Shown here: positions 1-6,676 of the stretch, one piece after another
How the letters are laid out: each line of letters starts with the position of its first letter
How positions within the stretch are numbered: position 1 is the first letter of the stretch
Assembly (NCBI GenBank): GCA_947457715.1
Contig: CANGXK010000028.1
Span: 1 to 13,808 of the forward strand
Reading direction: 5' to 3'
Length of the DNA stretch: 13,808 nt
DNA from: Gemmatimonadota bacterium
GTDB lineage: Bacteria > Gemmatimonadota > Gemmatimonadetes > Gemmatimonadales > Gemmatimonadaceae
Program-made: the position numbers and the translations under genes
The notes under the pieces: generated by a model
Databases searched by the model: none
Seen by the model: the letters and a program-made list of their open reading frames with translations, nothing else
What the model was told of the DNA's origin: nothing

Positions 1-111
1 CGAGATCCAATCCGCCGCCGTGAAAAGAGGTCTCCATCTTGAACGCTTCGCGATGCCGAAACCCGCGCGCGCCGTACTGGATCTACTGCCTCTTCGCATT
101 GAGGCCCTCGC

Positions 112-290
112 TCACGCCACGGTGTGCCACCCCCACGCACTCAATGGTGTTGTGGTGCATCCGCGGTGAATCGGTGCCCATCCGCGGTGCCGGCGGTTTG
201 GCGGCGGTCGGCATACACAACTTAGCCGCGGATCCGCGCGGAGATGCCGCGGATGAGCGGGCGCAGTCACGTAGCGGTGTGCCACACGAC
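112..290 (+). repeat. Short direct repeat flanking the dyad
   Basis: The 11-mer CGGTGTGCCAC occurs at 120-130 and 275-285. Both copies are preceded by TCACG three bases upstream (112-116 and 267-271), so about 16 of 19 bases agree. The two copies are 155 bp apart and lie on either side of the CCGCGGAT dyad. They do not look like target-site duplications, because they are imperfect and no transposase or terminal inverted repeat is seen. Confidence 0.45.
158..255. repeat. CCGCGGAT repeat cluster arranged as a dyad with 21-bp spacing
   Basis: CATCCGCGG occurs at 158-166 and again at 179-187, 21 bp apart. The inverted form CCGCGGAT occurs at 226-233 and 247-254 (the second extends to CCGCGGATG at 255), also 21 bp apart. 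The two halves, 158-187 and 226-255, form an imperfect 30-bp inverted repeat: two matching blocks of 9 and 8 bases separated by a 12-base non-matching spacer, around a 38-base centre. Such a unit could fold as a long interrupted hairpin, or offer four protein sites on one DNA face, since 21 bp is about two helical turns. It may be one copy of a dispersed intergenic repeat family; I cannot test this from one window. Confidence 0.75.
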
Positions 291-385
291 TCTATTTCGT
301 AAAGAGCCTAAAACAGCATTCTCTGGGCCTGCCTGATGAACACAGGTTTTCCGAATGGCCCATCGGCTATTCGACTACTCCCAGT

Positions 386-402
386 GCGCTCCTGAAGAGC
401 GC
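386..402 (-). terminator. Small hairpin just after the 405-575 ORF
   Basis: GCGCTC (386-391) and GAGCGC (397-402) form a perfect 6-bp stem with a 5-base loop. Read on the minus strand it begins two bases after the TGA of the 405-575 ORF. There is no run of U after it, so it is at best a weak or non-canonical terminator. It could close the leftward glc transcript. Confidence 0.3.
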
Positions 403-404
403 CT

Positions 405-575
405 TCAGATGGCCGTGGCGAACTCAAATTCATGCGCGCCATGCGAGCCTCGCTGGCGACTAAAGAACAGCAGCCATTCCTCCATCCGCTTGTACGCCCA
501 GACTTCCGCCGCTTCCCGTATCCGGTGCATTGCGTTGCAGGAGCCGATGTTGTCATTGTGCCCGCCTACCTTCAT
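405..575 (-). CDS. Doubtful small ORF, 56 aa, unrecognised
   Basis: I do not recognise this protein. The frame starts at ATG 573-575, which is 57 bases past the stop of the HAD-like gene and in the same reading frame, and it ends at TGA 405-407. About three-quarters of its third codon positions are G or C, lower than the certain genes here but higher than the surrounding non-coding frames. The middle (residues about 17-41) is rich in Arg, Glu, Trp and Phe and could form an amphipathic helix. It contains two cysteine-free aromatic runs and no known motif. No Shine-Dalgarno site is visible. A small hairpin directly follows its stop. It could be a real small protein, the tail of a decayed gene, or chance. 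Confidence 0.27.
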   Translation of the reverse strand: MKVGGHNDNIGSCNAMHRIREAAEVWAYKRMEEWLLFFSRQRGSHGAHEFEFATAI

Positions 576-632
576 GTTCGCTGAAACCCGCAGGCGTGGC
601 CACCGCGCGCACTCGACGGCTGTTGCGGGTTG

Positions 633-1310
633 TCAGAATATCGTGCGGCTGGTCCCGGCAAAGCCTTTGCCGATGCCGGCCGAGCGGCTGTCGACTTCAA
701 TGGCGATGCGATGCGCGCGATCGATTCGGAGCCGGGCGAGACGGGCGTCAATCGCCTCGTAGCTTGCCTGCAACGACGTGACACCCGGCGTCCGTGGCAT
801 GTCGTCGGACGCGCGCACAAACGCGATATGGTCGTCAAGGCCCGCCAGGCGCAGCAGCGGTTCGACCTCCCGGCGTTGCGAATCACTGCGTAGCACGATG
901 CGCACGCCGCACGCGGCTTCCCGCCGGATCTGCACGACGATATCCCGCCGGAGGGGTACGCCATGCGCTGCTGCGGCCGACCACGCGCGCTGTGCACGAA
1001 CCTCGATGAGGTCGTGCAGCGGGAGATCGGTGTGTACGGGTGCGTCGCGCAACGCTGGCAGCTGCTGCATCGCCACCGCGATGCTCTCGCTGAAGGTACG
1101 ACCGGGGAGCAACGGCAGCAGCGCGGTCGCGGGCACCACTACCGATGGTGCCACGCCCTCGTCGTTGATCGTGCTCTCGAATGCCATGGCCAGCGCCTGC
1201 GCCCGCAAGGGCAGCGTGTCGGCGACGATGCCGTCGAACGCCAGCACCGCGACACGGATCAGGTCACTGGTGACATCACGGCGCACGTTGCCAATCGCGC
1301 CACCACTCAC
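633..1310 (-). CDS. HAD-superfamily phosphatase-like protein with degenerate catalytic motifs
   Basis: The 225-residue protein has the layout of a phosphoglycolate-phosphatase-like HAD protein. Motif I is VLAFDGIVADT (residues 22-32). It aligns with the usual DxDGTLxDS, but the nucleophilic Asp is Ala24; the second Asp (Asp26) is kept. The motif II region is RIVLRSDS (137-144) with Ser142 or Ser144. The usual motif III Lys is absent around DDMPRTPG (169-176). Motif IV is probably IEVDSRSAGI (204-213) with Asp208. The start is GTG at 1308-1310, overlapping the glcF stop in a GTGA, so translation is probably coupled. Known in the family: Asp nucleophile and Lys are needed for phosphatase turnover. 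Inference: it no longer hydrolyses phosphoesters and may bind a ligand or partner. In this position an active homologue would be Gph, which makes glycolate from 2-phosphoglycolate. Certain as an HAD fold; function uncertain. Confidence 0.8.
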   Translation of the reverse strand: MSGGAIGNVRRDVTSDLIRVAVLAFDGIVADTLPLRAQALAMAFESTINDEGVAPSVVVPATALLPLLPGRTFSESIAVAMQQLPALRDAPVHTDLPLHDLIEVRAQRAWSAAAAHGVPLRRDIVVQIRREAACGVRIVLRSDSQRREVEPLLRLAGLDDHIAFVRASDDMPRTPGVTSLQASYEAIDARLARLRIDRAHRIAIEVDSRSAGIGKGFAGTSRTIF

Positions 1311-2653
1311 GAGCTACGGTGCGCGGTGGACTGTTCGTACGAGGCGTCGAGCAACTCGATCGGGTGCACCACCCGTGCGCGTGAGCCGCTGCGGATCAAT
1401 CCGGCGCCGATCTGCATCATGCATCCCGGGTTGCCCGTCGCGACCCAATCGGCGCCGCTCTCGGCGATGCGCGCCAGCTTGGGCGCCAGCACGGCATCCG
1501 ACGTATCGGGTTCCACGAGATTGTAAATGCCAGCCGATCCACAGCACTGATCGGCATCTTCGAGCGGCACGAGGGACAGCCCGGGCACCGCAGCGAGCAC
1601 CGCCAGCGGCGGCGATACGATGCGTTGCGCGTGCATCTGGTGACAGGGGGGGTCGTGGGTGACGCGCAAGGCGACCGGCAGCGTCCCCGTGACCGGCCCG
1701 ACGGTGGCCAGCAGCTCAGCGACATCACGTGTGCGGGCACTGATGTTCTGCGCACGTGCGGCCCACGCGGGATCATCATGCAGCAGATGGCCGTACTGTT
1801 TGAGCATGGCGCCGCAGCCGGCCGAGTTGACGGCGATGACATCGGCTCCGGATTGCTCAAAGGCGGCGATGTTGATCCGTGCCAGGGACCGCGCACTCTC
1901 GAGATCGCCGGCGTGCGCATGCAACGCACCACAGCAGCCCTGTTCGCGCGTGTCGCGCAAGACGAATCCGTTGTACGCGAGCACGCGCGTGGTCGCGTCG
2001 TTCACGTGCGAGAAGAGCCCCGACATCACGCAGCCGGTGAGGCAGGTTGCGGTGGTACGCGTTGTGAATGATGCCGGCGGAGCGACGGGCGCGCGGTTCG
2101 TCGGCGGGCGTTCCGCGCGCGACCGCAGATCGGCTGGCGTGGTCGATGCGATCATCGCCATCGGAAAGGCGAGTCGCGCCGGCAGGATCTGCGCGAGCAG
2201 GCGCGGCATCCCGGTGGCGCGGAACACCCGCGCGCCGAGCAGTGCGGTGCGTAGCAGCACCGGATGTTTGAACACGGACAGTACGGCGCGGGCCACGAGC
2301 GGCACGCCGCGCACGGGCGCCATGGTGGCGCGCGTGGCTTCCAGCAGATCACCGTAGGGCACACCAGACGGACAGGCGGTCTCGCAGGCGCGACACCCGA
2401 GGCAGCGATCGATGTGCTGCGCGGTGGTGACATCGTCGAGTGGGATATCGCCCTCGAGCATGCGACGCATGAGCACGAGCCGTCCACGCGGCGAATCGTT
2501 TTCGTCTTCGAGATTCACGTACGTGGGACAGGCCTGCAGGCAGAAGCCGCAGTGCACACAGGCATCGAGCCCCTTGCTGGCCAACGCCAGCGGCGTGCCG
2601 GGGATCGCGCACGCCGGTGGGCTGCTTGGCGTCCTCGTTGCCACGCTGCTCAT
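1307..2653 (-). CDS. glcF: Glycolate oxidase iron-sulfur subunit GlcF
   Basis: GlcF passes electrons from the flavin subunits of glycolate oxidase to the respiratory chain at the inner membrane. The 448-residue protein carries two ferredoxin-type 4Fe-4S motifs: Cys32, 35, 38, 42 and Cys84, 87, 90, 94. Two cysteine-rich CCG domains follow, at C240-C241-G242 (with Cys204, Cys208 and Cys280 around it) and C370-C371-G372 (with Cys337 and Cys411). This is the standard GlcF/heterodisulfide-reductase-like order, slightly longer than the E. coli protein because of a linker near residues 170-200. The ATG at 2651-2653 overlaps the glcE stop as ATGA, and a GGGAG sits four bases upstream. Its own stop overlaps the start of the HAD-like gene. 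LutA-type or lactate-linked Fe-S proteins are similar, but the adjacent glcD and glcE settle the assignment. Confidence 0.95.
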   Translation of the reverse strand: MSSVATRTPSSPPACAIPGTPLALASKGLDACVHCGFCLQACPTYVNLEDENDSPRGRLVLMRRMLEGDIPLDDVTTAQHIDRCLGCRACETACPSGVPYGDLLEATRATMAPVRGVPLVARAVLSVFKHPVLLRTALLGARVFRATGMPRLLAQILPARLAFPMAMIASTTPADLRSRAERPPTNRAPVAPPASFTTRTTATCLTGCVMSGLFSHVNDATTRVLAYNGFVLRDTREQGCCGALHAHAGDLESARSLARINIAAFEQSGADVIAVNSAGCGAMLKQYGHLLHDDPAWAARAQNISARTRDVAELLATVGPVTGTLPVALRVTHDPPCHQMHAQRIVSPPLAVLAAVPGLSLVPLEDADQCCGSAGIYNLVEPDTSDAVLAPKLARIAESGADWVATGNPGCMMQIGAGLIRSGSRARVVHPIELLDASYEQSTAHRSS

Positions 2654-3756
2654 ACGACTCCCGGGCGTCGCCGGTTCAGGATGCCATGCGGATCGAATAC
2701 GCGCTTCACCGATGCGTCGAGCCGGTTCGACGCGCCACCCGGCGCGGCGCCTTGTTCCACCACCACGGAGTGCGTCGCCTTCCCCAGTGAAGCGACCAAC
2801 GCCGCGACGCGCGCCTCGTCGTGGCCGGTTGCCATGGTCGTCATGCGCAGTGATCCTCGCGCAGGGTTGTAGAGCAACGTGGCCTCGGGAAACGCCATAC
2901 GGACGGCTTGTATCAGGAAGTCTCCCTCGGAGAGCTTTGCCCGCGTACGCAGCACCAGCGCCTGCGCAGGCACGTGCCGCAACGCGGCGACGAGCGACGT
3001 GGACTCGCCGGCACTGTTCGTGTCCGATGGGCCGAGTGTGAACGCATGGCGTGCGCCATACGACTGCATGAGGCCGCGCAACGCCGCGGCGCGCGCAGCG
3101 TTGCCGGTGCAGCGCGCGAAGAGCTGCGCCGGCTCTCCCGGCGCCAGTCGCACGAGCATCGGCAATGGTGCCCGATTGCCGATGAGGCGCGGCATCCAGG
3201 CCGCCGGCGCCTCGTCGAGTGTGCCGGTCACGATGTGATCCATCATCGGCTTGGCGTGCAGCCGCAGACTCACTTCGGTGAGAACGCCAAGGGTGCCGAA
3301 GGCGCCAGTGTTGAGTCGTACCAGATCGAAGCCTGCGACGTTCTTGACCACCTTACCGCCCACGCGGACGATATCGCCGGTGCCGGTGACGACGGTGAGA
3401 CCAAGCACGATATCGCGCACCGCCAGTTCATCGTACGCCAACGGCGACGCGGATGCTGTCGCGACCACGGCACCGATCGTCGACTGCGATGCGCCATACG
3501 GTGCGATGGCGAGCATCTGTCCACTGGCGGCACAGACCTCCGAAAGTTCCTCGAGCGTCGTGCCCGCGTGTACGGTGATCACGAGGTCACCGGGGTGGTA
3601 CTCGACCACGCCGCCGCGAGGCTTGACCACCGCCGCGGTGGCATTGTTCTCCACGGGGCCGCCGAAGAGCCAGGTGCCGGAGCCGATGCCACGGACCACG
3701 GTGCCACTGGCGATCGCGGTGGCGATGGCGTCGGAGACGTCGGAGAGTTCCATCAT
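2650..3756 (-). CDS. glcE: Glycolate oxidase FAD-binding subunit GlcE
   Basis: GlcE is the second flavin-binding subunit of glycolate oxidase, which with GlcD and GlcF oxidises glycolate to glyoxylate. The 368-residue protein has a PCMH-type FAD domain. It begins with VRGIGSGTWL (21-30), a region that replaces the usual Gly-rich start, followed by APYGASQSTIGAVVA (85-99). The hallmark GGKVVKNVAGFDLVRLNTGA (133-152) is followed by GTLGVLTEVSLRL (154-166). It lacks the full FAD-oxidase C-terminal domain found in GlcD, as GlcE proteins do. The start is ATG 3754-3756, overlapping the glcD TGA in ATGA. A second ATG follows at once, so the true start could be one codon later. No strong Shine-Dalgarno site is visible, which fits coupling to glcD translation. 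Confidence 0.93.
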   Translation of the reverse strand: MMELSDVSDAIATAIASGTVVRGIGSGTWLFGGPVENNATAAVVKPRGGVVEYHPGDLVITVHAGTTLEELSEVCAASGQMLAIAPYGASQSTIGAVVATASASPLAYDELAVRDIVLGLTVVTGTGDIVRVGGKVVKNVAGFDLVRLNTGAFGTLGVLTEVSLRLHAKPMMDHIVTGTLDEAPAAWMPRLIGNRAPLPMLVRLAPGEPAQLFARCTGNAARAAALRGLMQSYGARHAFTLGPSDTNSAGESTSLVAALRHVPAQALVLRTRAKLSEGDFLIQAVRMAFPEATLLYNPARGSLRMTTMATGHDEARVAALVASLGKATHSVVVEQGAAPGGASNRLDASVKRVFDPHGILNRRRPGVV

Positions 3757-5177
3757 CCGCGGTGGTTACGGTTGCCAGCGTGTCGCCATTCCTTGCAGCT
3801 GTGCACCGGCACGACCTTGCCGGGATTGGCGCGACGATCGGGATCGAAGACGTCGCGGACACGGCACATGGCCGACAGGGATTCGGCGGTGAAGAGGCGG
3901 TCCATGTACGGCAGCTTATCGAGTCCGACGCCATGCTCTCCGGTGATGGTGCCGCCGGCAGCGATGCAGGCGAGCATGATCTCCGACATCGCGGCGTGCA
4001 CGCGCGCAGAGGCATCGGCGTCGTTGGCGTCGTACGGAATATTCGGGTGCAGGTTGCCGTCGCCGGCGTGGAACACGTTGCAGACCTGCACGCGGTGTCG
4101 CGTCGCGATCTCGGCAATGGTTTCGAGCACGTCGGGCAGGCGCGTGCGCGGCACGACGGCATCTTGCACCACCAGCGACGGGGCAATGCGTCCCATGGCG
4201 CCGAAGGCTTTCTTGCGGCCTTGCCAGAGGCGTGTGCGGTCGGCGTCCGCGGTGGCCACACGCACGTGGCGTGCGCCGTTCTCGAGGCAGCACTCGCGCA
4301 CGATCGCGACGTCTTCGTCGAGGCCATCCGCGATGCCGTCCACTTCGCAGAGCAGGATGGCAGCGGCGTCGATCGGATACCCGGCCGCGTAGATCGACGC
4401 TTCGACGGCGCGGATGGTGGCGTTGTCCATCATCTCGAGCGCGGCGGGCACGATGCCGGTAGCCACGATGCGCGAGACGGCGCGCGCAGCGGCGTTGACG
4501 CTTGGGAAATCCGCAAGCAGCGTGTGCACGGTATCGGGCAGCGGCACGAGGCGTACCGTGATCTCCGTGGCCACGCCGAAGCAGCCTTCACTGCCCACGA
4601 AGAGGCCGAGGAGATCGTAGTCGTCTGACTCGCCGTATGCGTGCCCGAGATGCGTGCACGTGCCGTCTGGAAGCACCACGAGGCATTCGACGACGTGATT
4701 GAGCGTGACGCCGTACTTGAGGCAATGCGGGCCGCCTGCATTCTCCGCCACGTTCCCGCCGATAGTGCAGACGCTCTGGCTCGAGGGGTCGGGCGCGTAC
4801 TGCAGGCCGTACTGAGCGACGGCACGGGAGAGTTTGGCATTCACAACGCCGGGTTCGACGCGGGCGATGCGGTTGACGGGATCGACTTCGAGGATGCGCG
4901 TGAGGCGATTGAGGCCGAGCAGCACCACGTCGTCGGCGAGCGCGCCGCCGGAGAGGCCGGTGCCGGCGCCGCGCGGGACGAATGACACGCCCGCCGCAGC
5001 CAGTGCCTTCACCACGTCGACGACTTCGCTTTGCGTGCCGGGAAAGACGGCGAGATTGGGGAGCGCACGATGCCCCGGAAGCCCGTCGGCATCATAGGCG
5101 ACGAGTTCGGGGGCACGGGACTTCACCCAGCGTTTGCCGACGATGTCGGCGAGTGTGGCGAGCAGAGCATCGCGCAT
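3753..5177 (-). CDS. glcD: Glycolate oxidase catalytic subunit GlcD
   Basis: GlcD is the FAD-linked catalytic subunit that oxidises glycolate (and often D-lactate) to the 2-oxo acid. From ATG 5175-5177 the protein is 474 residues. The PCMH FAD domain spans about residues 38-215, with PRGAGTGLSGGA (68-79) and APDPSSQSVCTIGGNVAENA (128-147). The FAD-oxidase C-terminal domain follows, with the metal/substrate histidine motifs CNVFHAGDGNLHPN (366-379) and GTITGEHGVGLDKLPYM (409-425). The frame is open further upstream to 5294, but that stretch overlaps the response regulator and resembles no GlcD N-terminus, so I reject it. It starts 37 bp after the response regulator stop, and its own stop overlaps glcE. 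D-lactate dehydrogenases are close relatives; the presence of glcE and glcF makes glycolate the likelier substrate. Confidence 0.95.
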   Translation of the reverse strand: MRDALLATLADIVGKRWVKSRAPELVAYDADGLPGHRALPNLAVFPGTQSEVVDVVKALAAAGVSFVPRGAGTGLSGGALADDVVLLGLNRLTRILEVDPVNRIARVEPGVVNAKLSRAVAQYGLQYAPDPSSQSVCTIGGNVAENAGGPHCLKYGVTLNHVVECLVVLPDGTCTHLGHAYGESDDYDLLGLFVGSEGCFGVATEITVRLVPLPDTVHTLLADFPSVNAAARAVSRIVATGIVPAALEMMDNATIRAVEASIYAAGYPIDAAAILLCEVDGIADGLDEDVAIVRECCLENGARHVRVATADADRTRLWQGRKKAFGAMGRIAPSLVVQDAVVPRTRLPDVLETIAEIATRHRVQVCNVFHAGDGNLHPNIPYDANDADASARVHAAMSEIMLACIAAGGTITGEHGVGLDKLPYMDRLFTAESLSAMCRVRDVFDPDRRANPGKVVPVHSCKEWRHAGNRNHRG

Positions 5178-5214
5178 ACCGAAAGATAGCCCCACGAGGG
5201 GTGCGACCGAGGCG

Positions 5215-5595
5215 TTAACGGACGATCGATTCCACGAGGGTGCGCAGGGTGGCCAGTTCGAATGGCTTCTGCAGCACGTGCGGGTGCACCGCAAGGGCGG
5301 TCCCCGGGGCAGCGTGGGACACGGCGTCGCCGGTGCAGAGGATCAGCCGCGCCGCCATGGCGGGGCGTTCGGCATGCAAGCGCTGCAGCAGCTCCTCCCC
5401 GGACACCAGCGGCAGGTGCAGGTCGCATAGGACGAGATCCAGCCGGCGCTCGCCGTCTTCGTCGCTCGCCAGGATCTGGGCCATCGCGGTTTGGCCATCT
5501 CCGGCTTCGGAGACAGTCCAGTGCTGACGCTCGAACCACCGCCTCAAGACGAAGCGGATGCTGGGTTCGTCGTCGACAATGAGTACGCTGGGCAA
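5215..5595 (-). CDS. Single-domain response regulator (CheY-like receiver)
   Basis: The 126-residue protein is a lone receiver domain. The acidic pocket is VDDE (residues 7-10, Asp8 and Asp9), the phospho-acceptor is Asp58 in LVLCDLHLP, the switch Thr is Thr88 in LCTGD, and the conserved Lys is Lys110 in LQKPF. There is no output domain, so it must act through protein partners or in a phosphorelay. No histidine kinase is encoded nearby. The start is TTG at 5593-5595: there is no in-frame ATG or GTG that keeps the first beta strand, and GGAG lies five bases upstream of this TTG. The gene lies 37 bp upstream of glcD on the same strand and is probably co-transcribed with it, though a functional link with glycolate use is only suggested by position. 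Confidence 0.92.
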   Translation of the reverse strand: MPSVLIVDDEPSIRFVLRRWFERQHWTVSEAGDGQTAMAQILASDEDGERRLDLVLCDLHLPLVSGEELLQRLHAERPAMAARLILCTGDAVSHAAPGTALAVHPHVLQKPFELATLRTLVESIVR

Positions 5596-5600
5596 CGGTG

Positions 5601-5604
5601 CTCC
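5601..5604 (-). promoter_or_regulatory. Ribosome binding site supporting the TTG start
   Basis: On the minus strand GGAG lies five bases before TTG 5593-5595. An ATG that overlaps this site (5604-5606) is in a different frame and would not give the receiver domain. The site therefore decides for TTG. Confidence 0.6.
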
Positions 5605-5664
5605 ATGGCTCTGGAGGAAAAAGAACGGGTGGTCGTGTTGCCACGAACACCCGTGCCCCCAAAT

Positions 5665-5677
5665 GTATTCCCAATAC
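5665..5677. promoter_or_regulatory. Inverted repeat upstream of the response regulator
   Basis: GTATT-CCC-AATAC is a perfect 5-bp dyad with a 3-base centre, about 70 bp upstream of the response regulator start. It is the most AT-rich stretch of this spacer and would fit either an operator or part of a promoter. On the minus strand TACATT partly matches a -10 box, but I see no good -35 partner. Confidence 0.3.
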
Positions 5678-5690
5678 GGACTGTTCGACG

Positions 5691-5730
5691 CGTCAAAGGG
5701 GAAGTGCGTAAAGCCGCTTCCCCTTTGACG
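5691..5730 (-). terminator. Strong hairpin between the sigma factor and response regulator genes
   Basis: The arms 5691-5704 (CGTCAAAGGGGAAG) and 5717-5730 (its exact reverse complement) make a perfect 14-bp stem with a 12-base loop. It begins six bases past the sigma factor stop, the right place for a terminator of the adenosyltransferase-aroB-sigma unit. No run of U follows on either strand, so it is not a textbook intrinsic terminator. It may also protect the mRNA 3' end. Confidence 0.65.
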
Positions 5731-5736
5731 AATGCT

Positions 5737-6645
5737 TCACGCTGCTCCCCAGAAGCCAGCCAGCGCGCGTCCGTCGGGTGATTCGCGGAGCTTTTCGAAG
5801 GCCCGCTCACGAATCTGACGGATCCGTTCGCGGGTGACCCCCATGAGGGCGCCGATGCGCTCAAGCGTCATGGCCTCGGCCCCTTCGTCGAGTCCGTAAT
5901 ACAGGTACAGGATTTTCCGCTCGCGCGGCGTCAGGTACCTCCGAAACACGCGATCGATGAACTCCCGCATGAGGCGGAAGTCGGTGCCTTCTTCGATGTC
6001 GGTGTGCGTCTCGCCGGCGAAGCGCTCGCCGAGGGTGGACGCTTCCCGATCCTGACGATCGATGGGGGCGTCGAGGGAGACTTCGGTGCTGCTGATCTGG
6101 CGGGCGTTGCGGATCTGCTCGATGGGCTCCTGGAGGAGCTTGGCCATCTCGGCATCCGTTGGCTCGCGGTTGAGCACCTGATTGAGCGCCATCTCTCCGC
6201 GGGCCATGCGGATGAGCTGGGAGTTCTGATTGAGGGGGATGCGGACGCTGCGCGTCTGCTCGGCGAGGGCCTTGAGGACGGCCTGCCGGACCCACCAGAC
6301 CGCGTACGAGATGAACTTGACGCCTTGGTCGGGATCGAACTTGCGGACCGCCTTAAGGAGGCCCTCGTTGCCGATGGCGACGAGTTCCGAGAGATCGAGG
6401 CCATGTCCTTGGTACTTCTTCACGTAGCTGATCACGAACCGGAGGTTCGCGGTCACGAGGCGCTCCGCGGCGGCCTCATCACCCTTTTGGGCGAGTCGAG
6501 CGAGCCGGCGCTCTTCAGCGGCATCCGTGATCAGGGGGAGCTTCTGGATGTCGTGAAGGTATTGATCGAAGGCGGTGGAAGGGGACGAACGGAAAAAGCC
6601 CTTAGAGCGGGCTTCGGTGGTTCTGGTCGCGGCAGCTGCCTGCAT
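5737..6645 (-). CDS. Short RpoD-type RNA polymerase sigma-70 factor without region 1.1
   Basis: This sigma factor directs RNA polymerase to promoters. The 302-residue protein from ATG 6643-6645 has region 1.2 (TAFDQYLHDIQKLPLIT, 24-40), region 2 including LRFVISYVKKYQGHGLDL (68-85), GNEGLLKAVRKF (92-103) and KFISYAVWWVRQAVLKAL (110-127), region 3 (about 140-225) and region 4 ending in the helix-turn-helix TLERIGALMGVTRERIRQIR (260-279). Region 1.1 is missing and there is no long non-conserved insert, as in Bacteroidota primary sigma factors and in group 2 sigmas. The frame is open up to 6804, but that overlaps aroB and is not sigma-like. GAGG precedes the chosen ATG at a short distance. It could be the primary sigma or a stationary-phase/stress paralogue; the window cannot tell. 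Confidence 0.93.
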   Translation of the reverse strand: MQAAAATRTTEARSKGFFRSSPSTAFDQYLHDIQKLPLITDAAEERRLARLAQKGDEAAAERLVTANLRFVISYVKKYQGHGLDLSELVAIGNEGLLKAVRKFDPDQGVKFISYAVWWVRQAVLKALAEQTRSVRIPLNQNSQLIRMARGEMALNQVLNREPTDAEMAKLLQEPIEQIRNARQISSTEVSLDAPIDRQDREASTLGERFAGETHTDIEEGTDFRLMREFIDRVFRRYLTPRERKILYLYYGLDEGAEAMTLERIGALMGVTRERIRQIRERAFEKLRESPDGRALAGFWGAA

Positions 6646-6676
6646 ACGCCCTCGCCGAACATGTGCCTTAACGACG

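Larger units (their letters stand above)
1..404. other. Gene-poor, repeat-bearing left end
   Basis: I see no recognisable gene here. A plus-strand frame is open from the window edge (base 2) to a TGA at 167-169. Its third positions are only about two-thirds G or C, well below what the real genes nearby show, and its last codons lie inside the repeat cluster, so I do not call it a gene. On the minus strand an ATG at 35-37 opens a frame (M-E-T-S-F-H-G-G-G-L-D-L) that leaves the window after 12 codons. It could be the start of the next gene but is too short to judge. The main content is the CCGCGGAT dyad at 158-255 and a repeated 11-mer on either side of it. Confidence 0.6.

Noticed and set aside
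1..300. CRISPR array or insertion-sequence end
   Set aside because: The repeats are too short, too few and partly inverted for CRISPR, and no transposase or terminal inverted repeat is seen.
778..1662. Plus-strand frame of about 294 codons opposite the HAD-like gene and glcF
   Set aside because: Its product is dominated by Arg, Ser, Thr and Ala with no motif, while the minus strand encodes recognisable proteins.
2908..4392. Long open plus-strand frame (about 494 codons) across glcE and glcD
   Set aside because: It is antisense to two certain genes and its translation is low-complexity, rich in Arg, His and Gly with no domain. In GC-rich genes the opposite strand often stays open.
5178..5294. 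Longer N-terminus for GlcD
   Set aside because: The extra residues overlap the response regulator gene and do not resemble the start of GlcD; ATG 5175-5177 gives the family-typical length.
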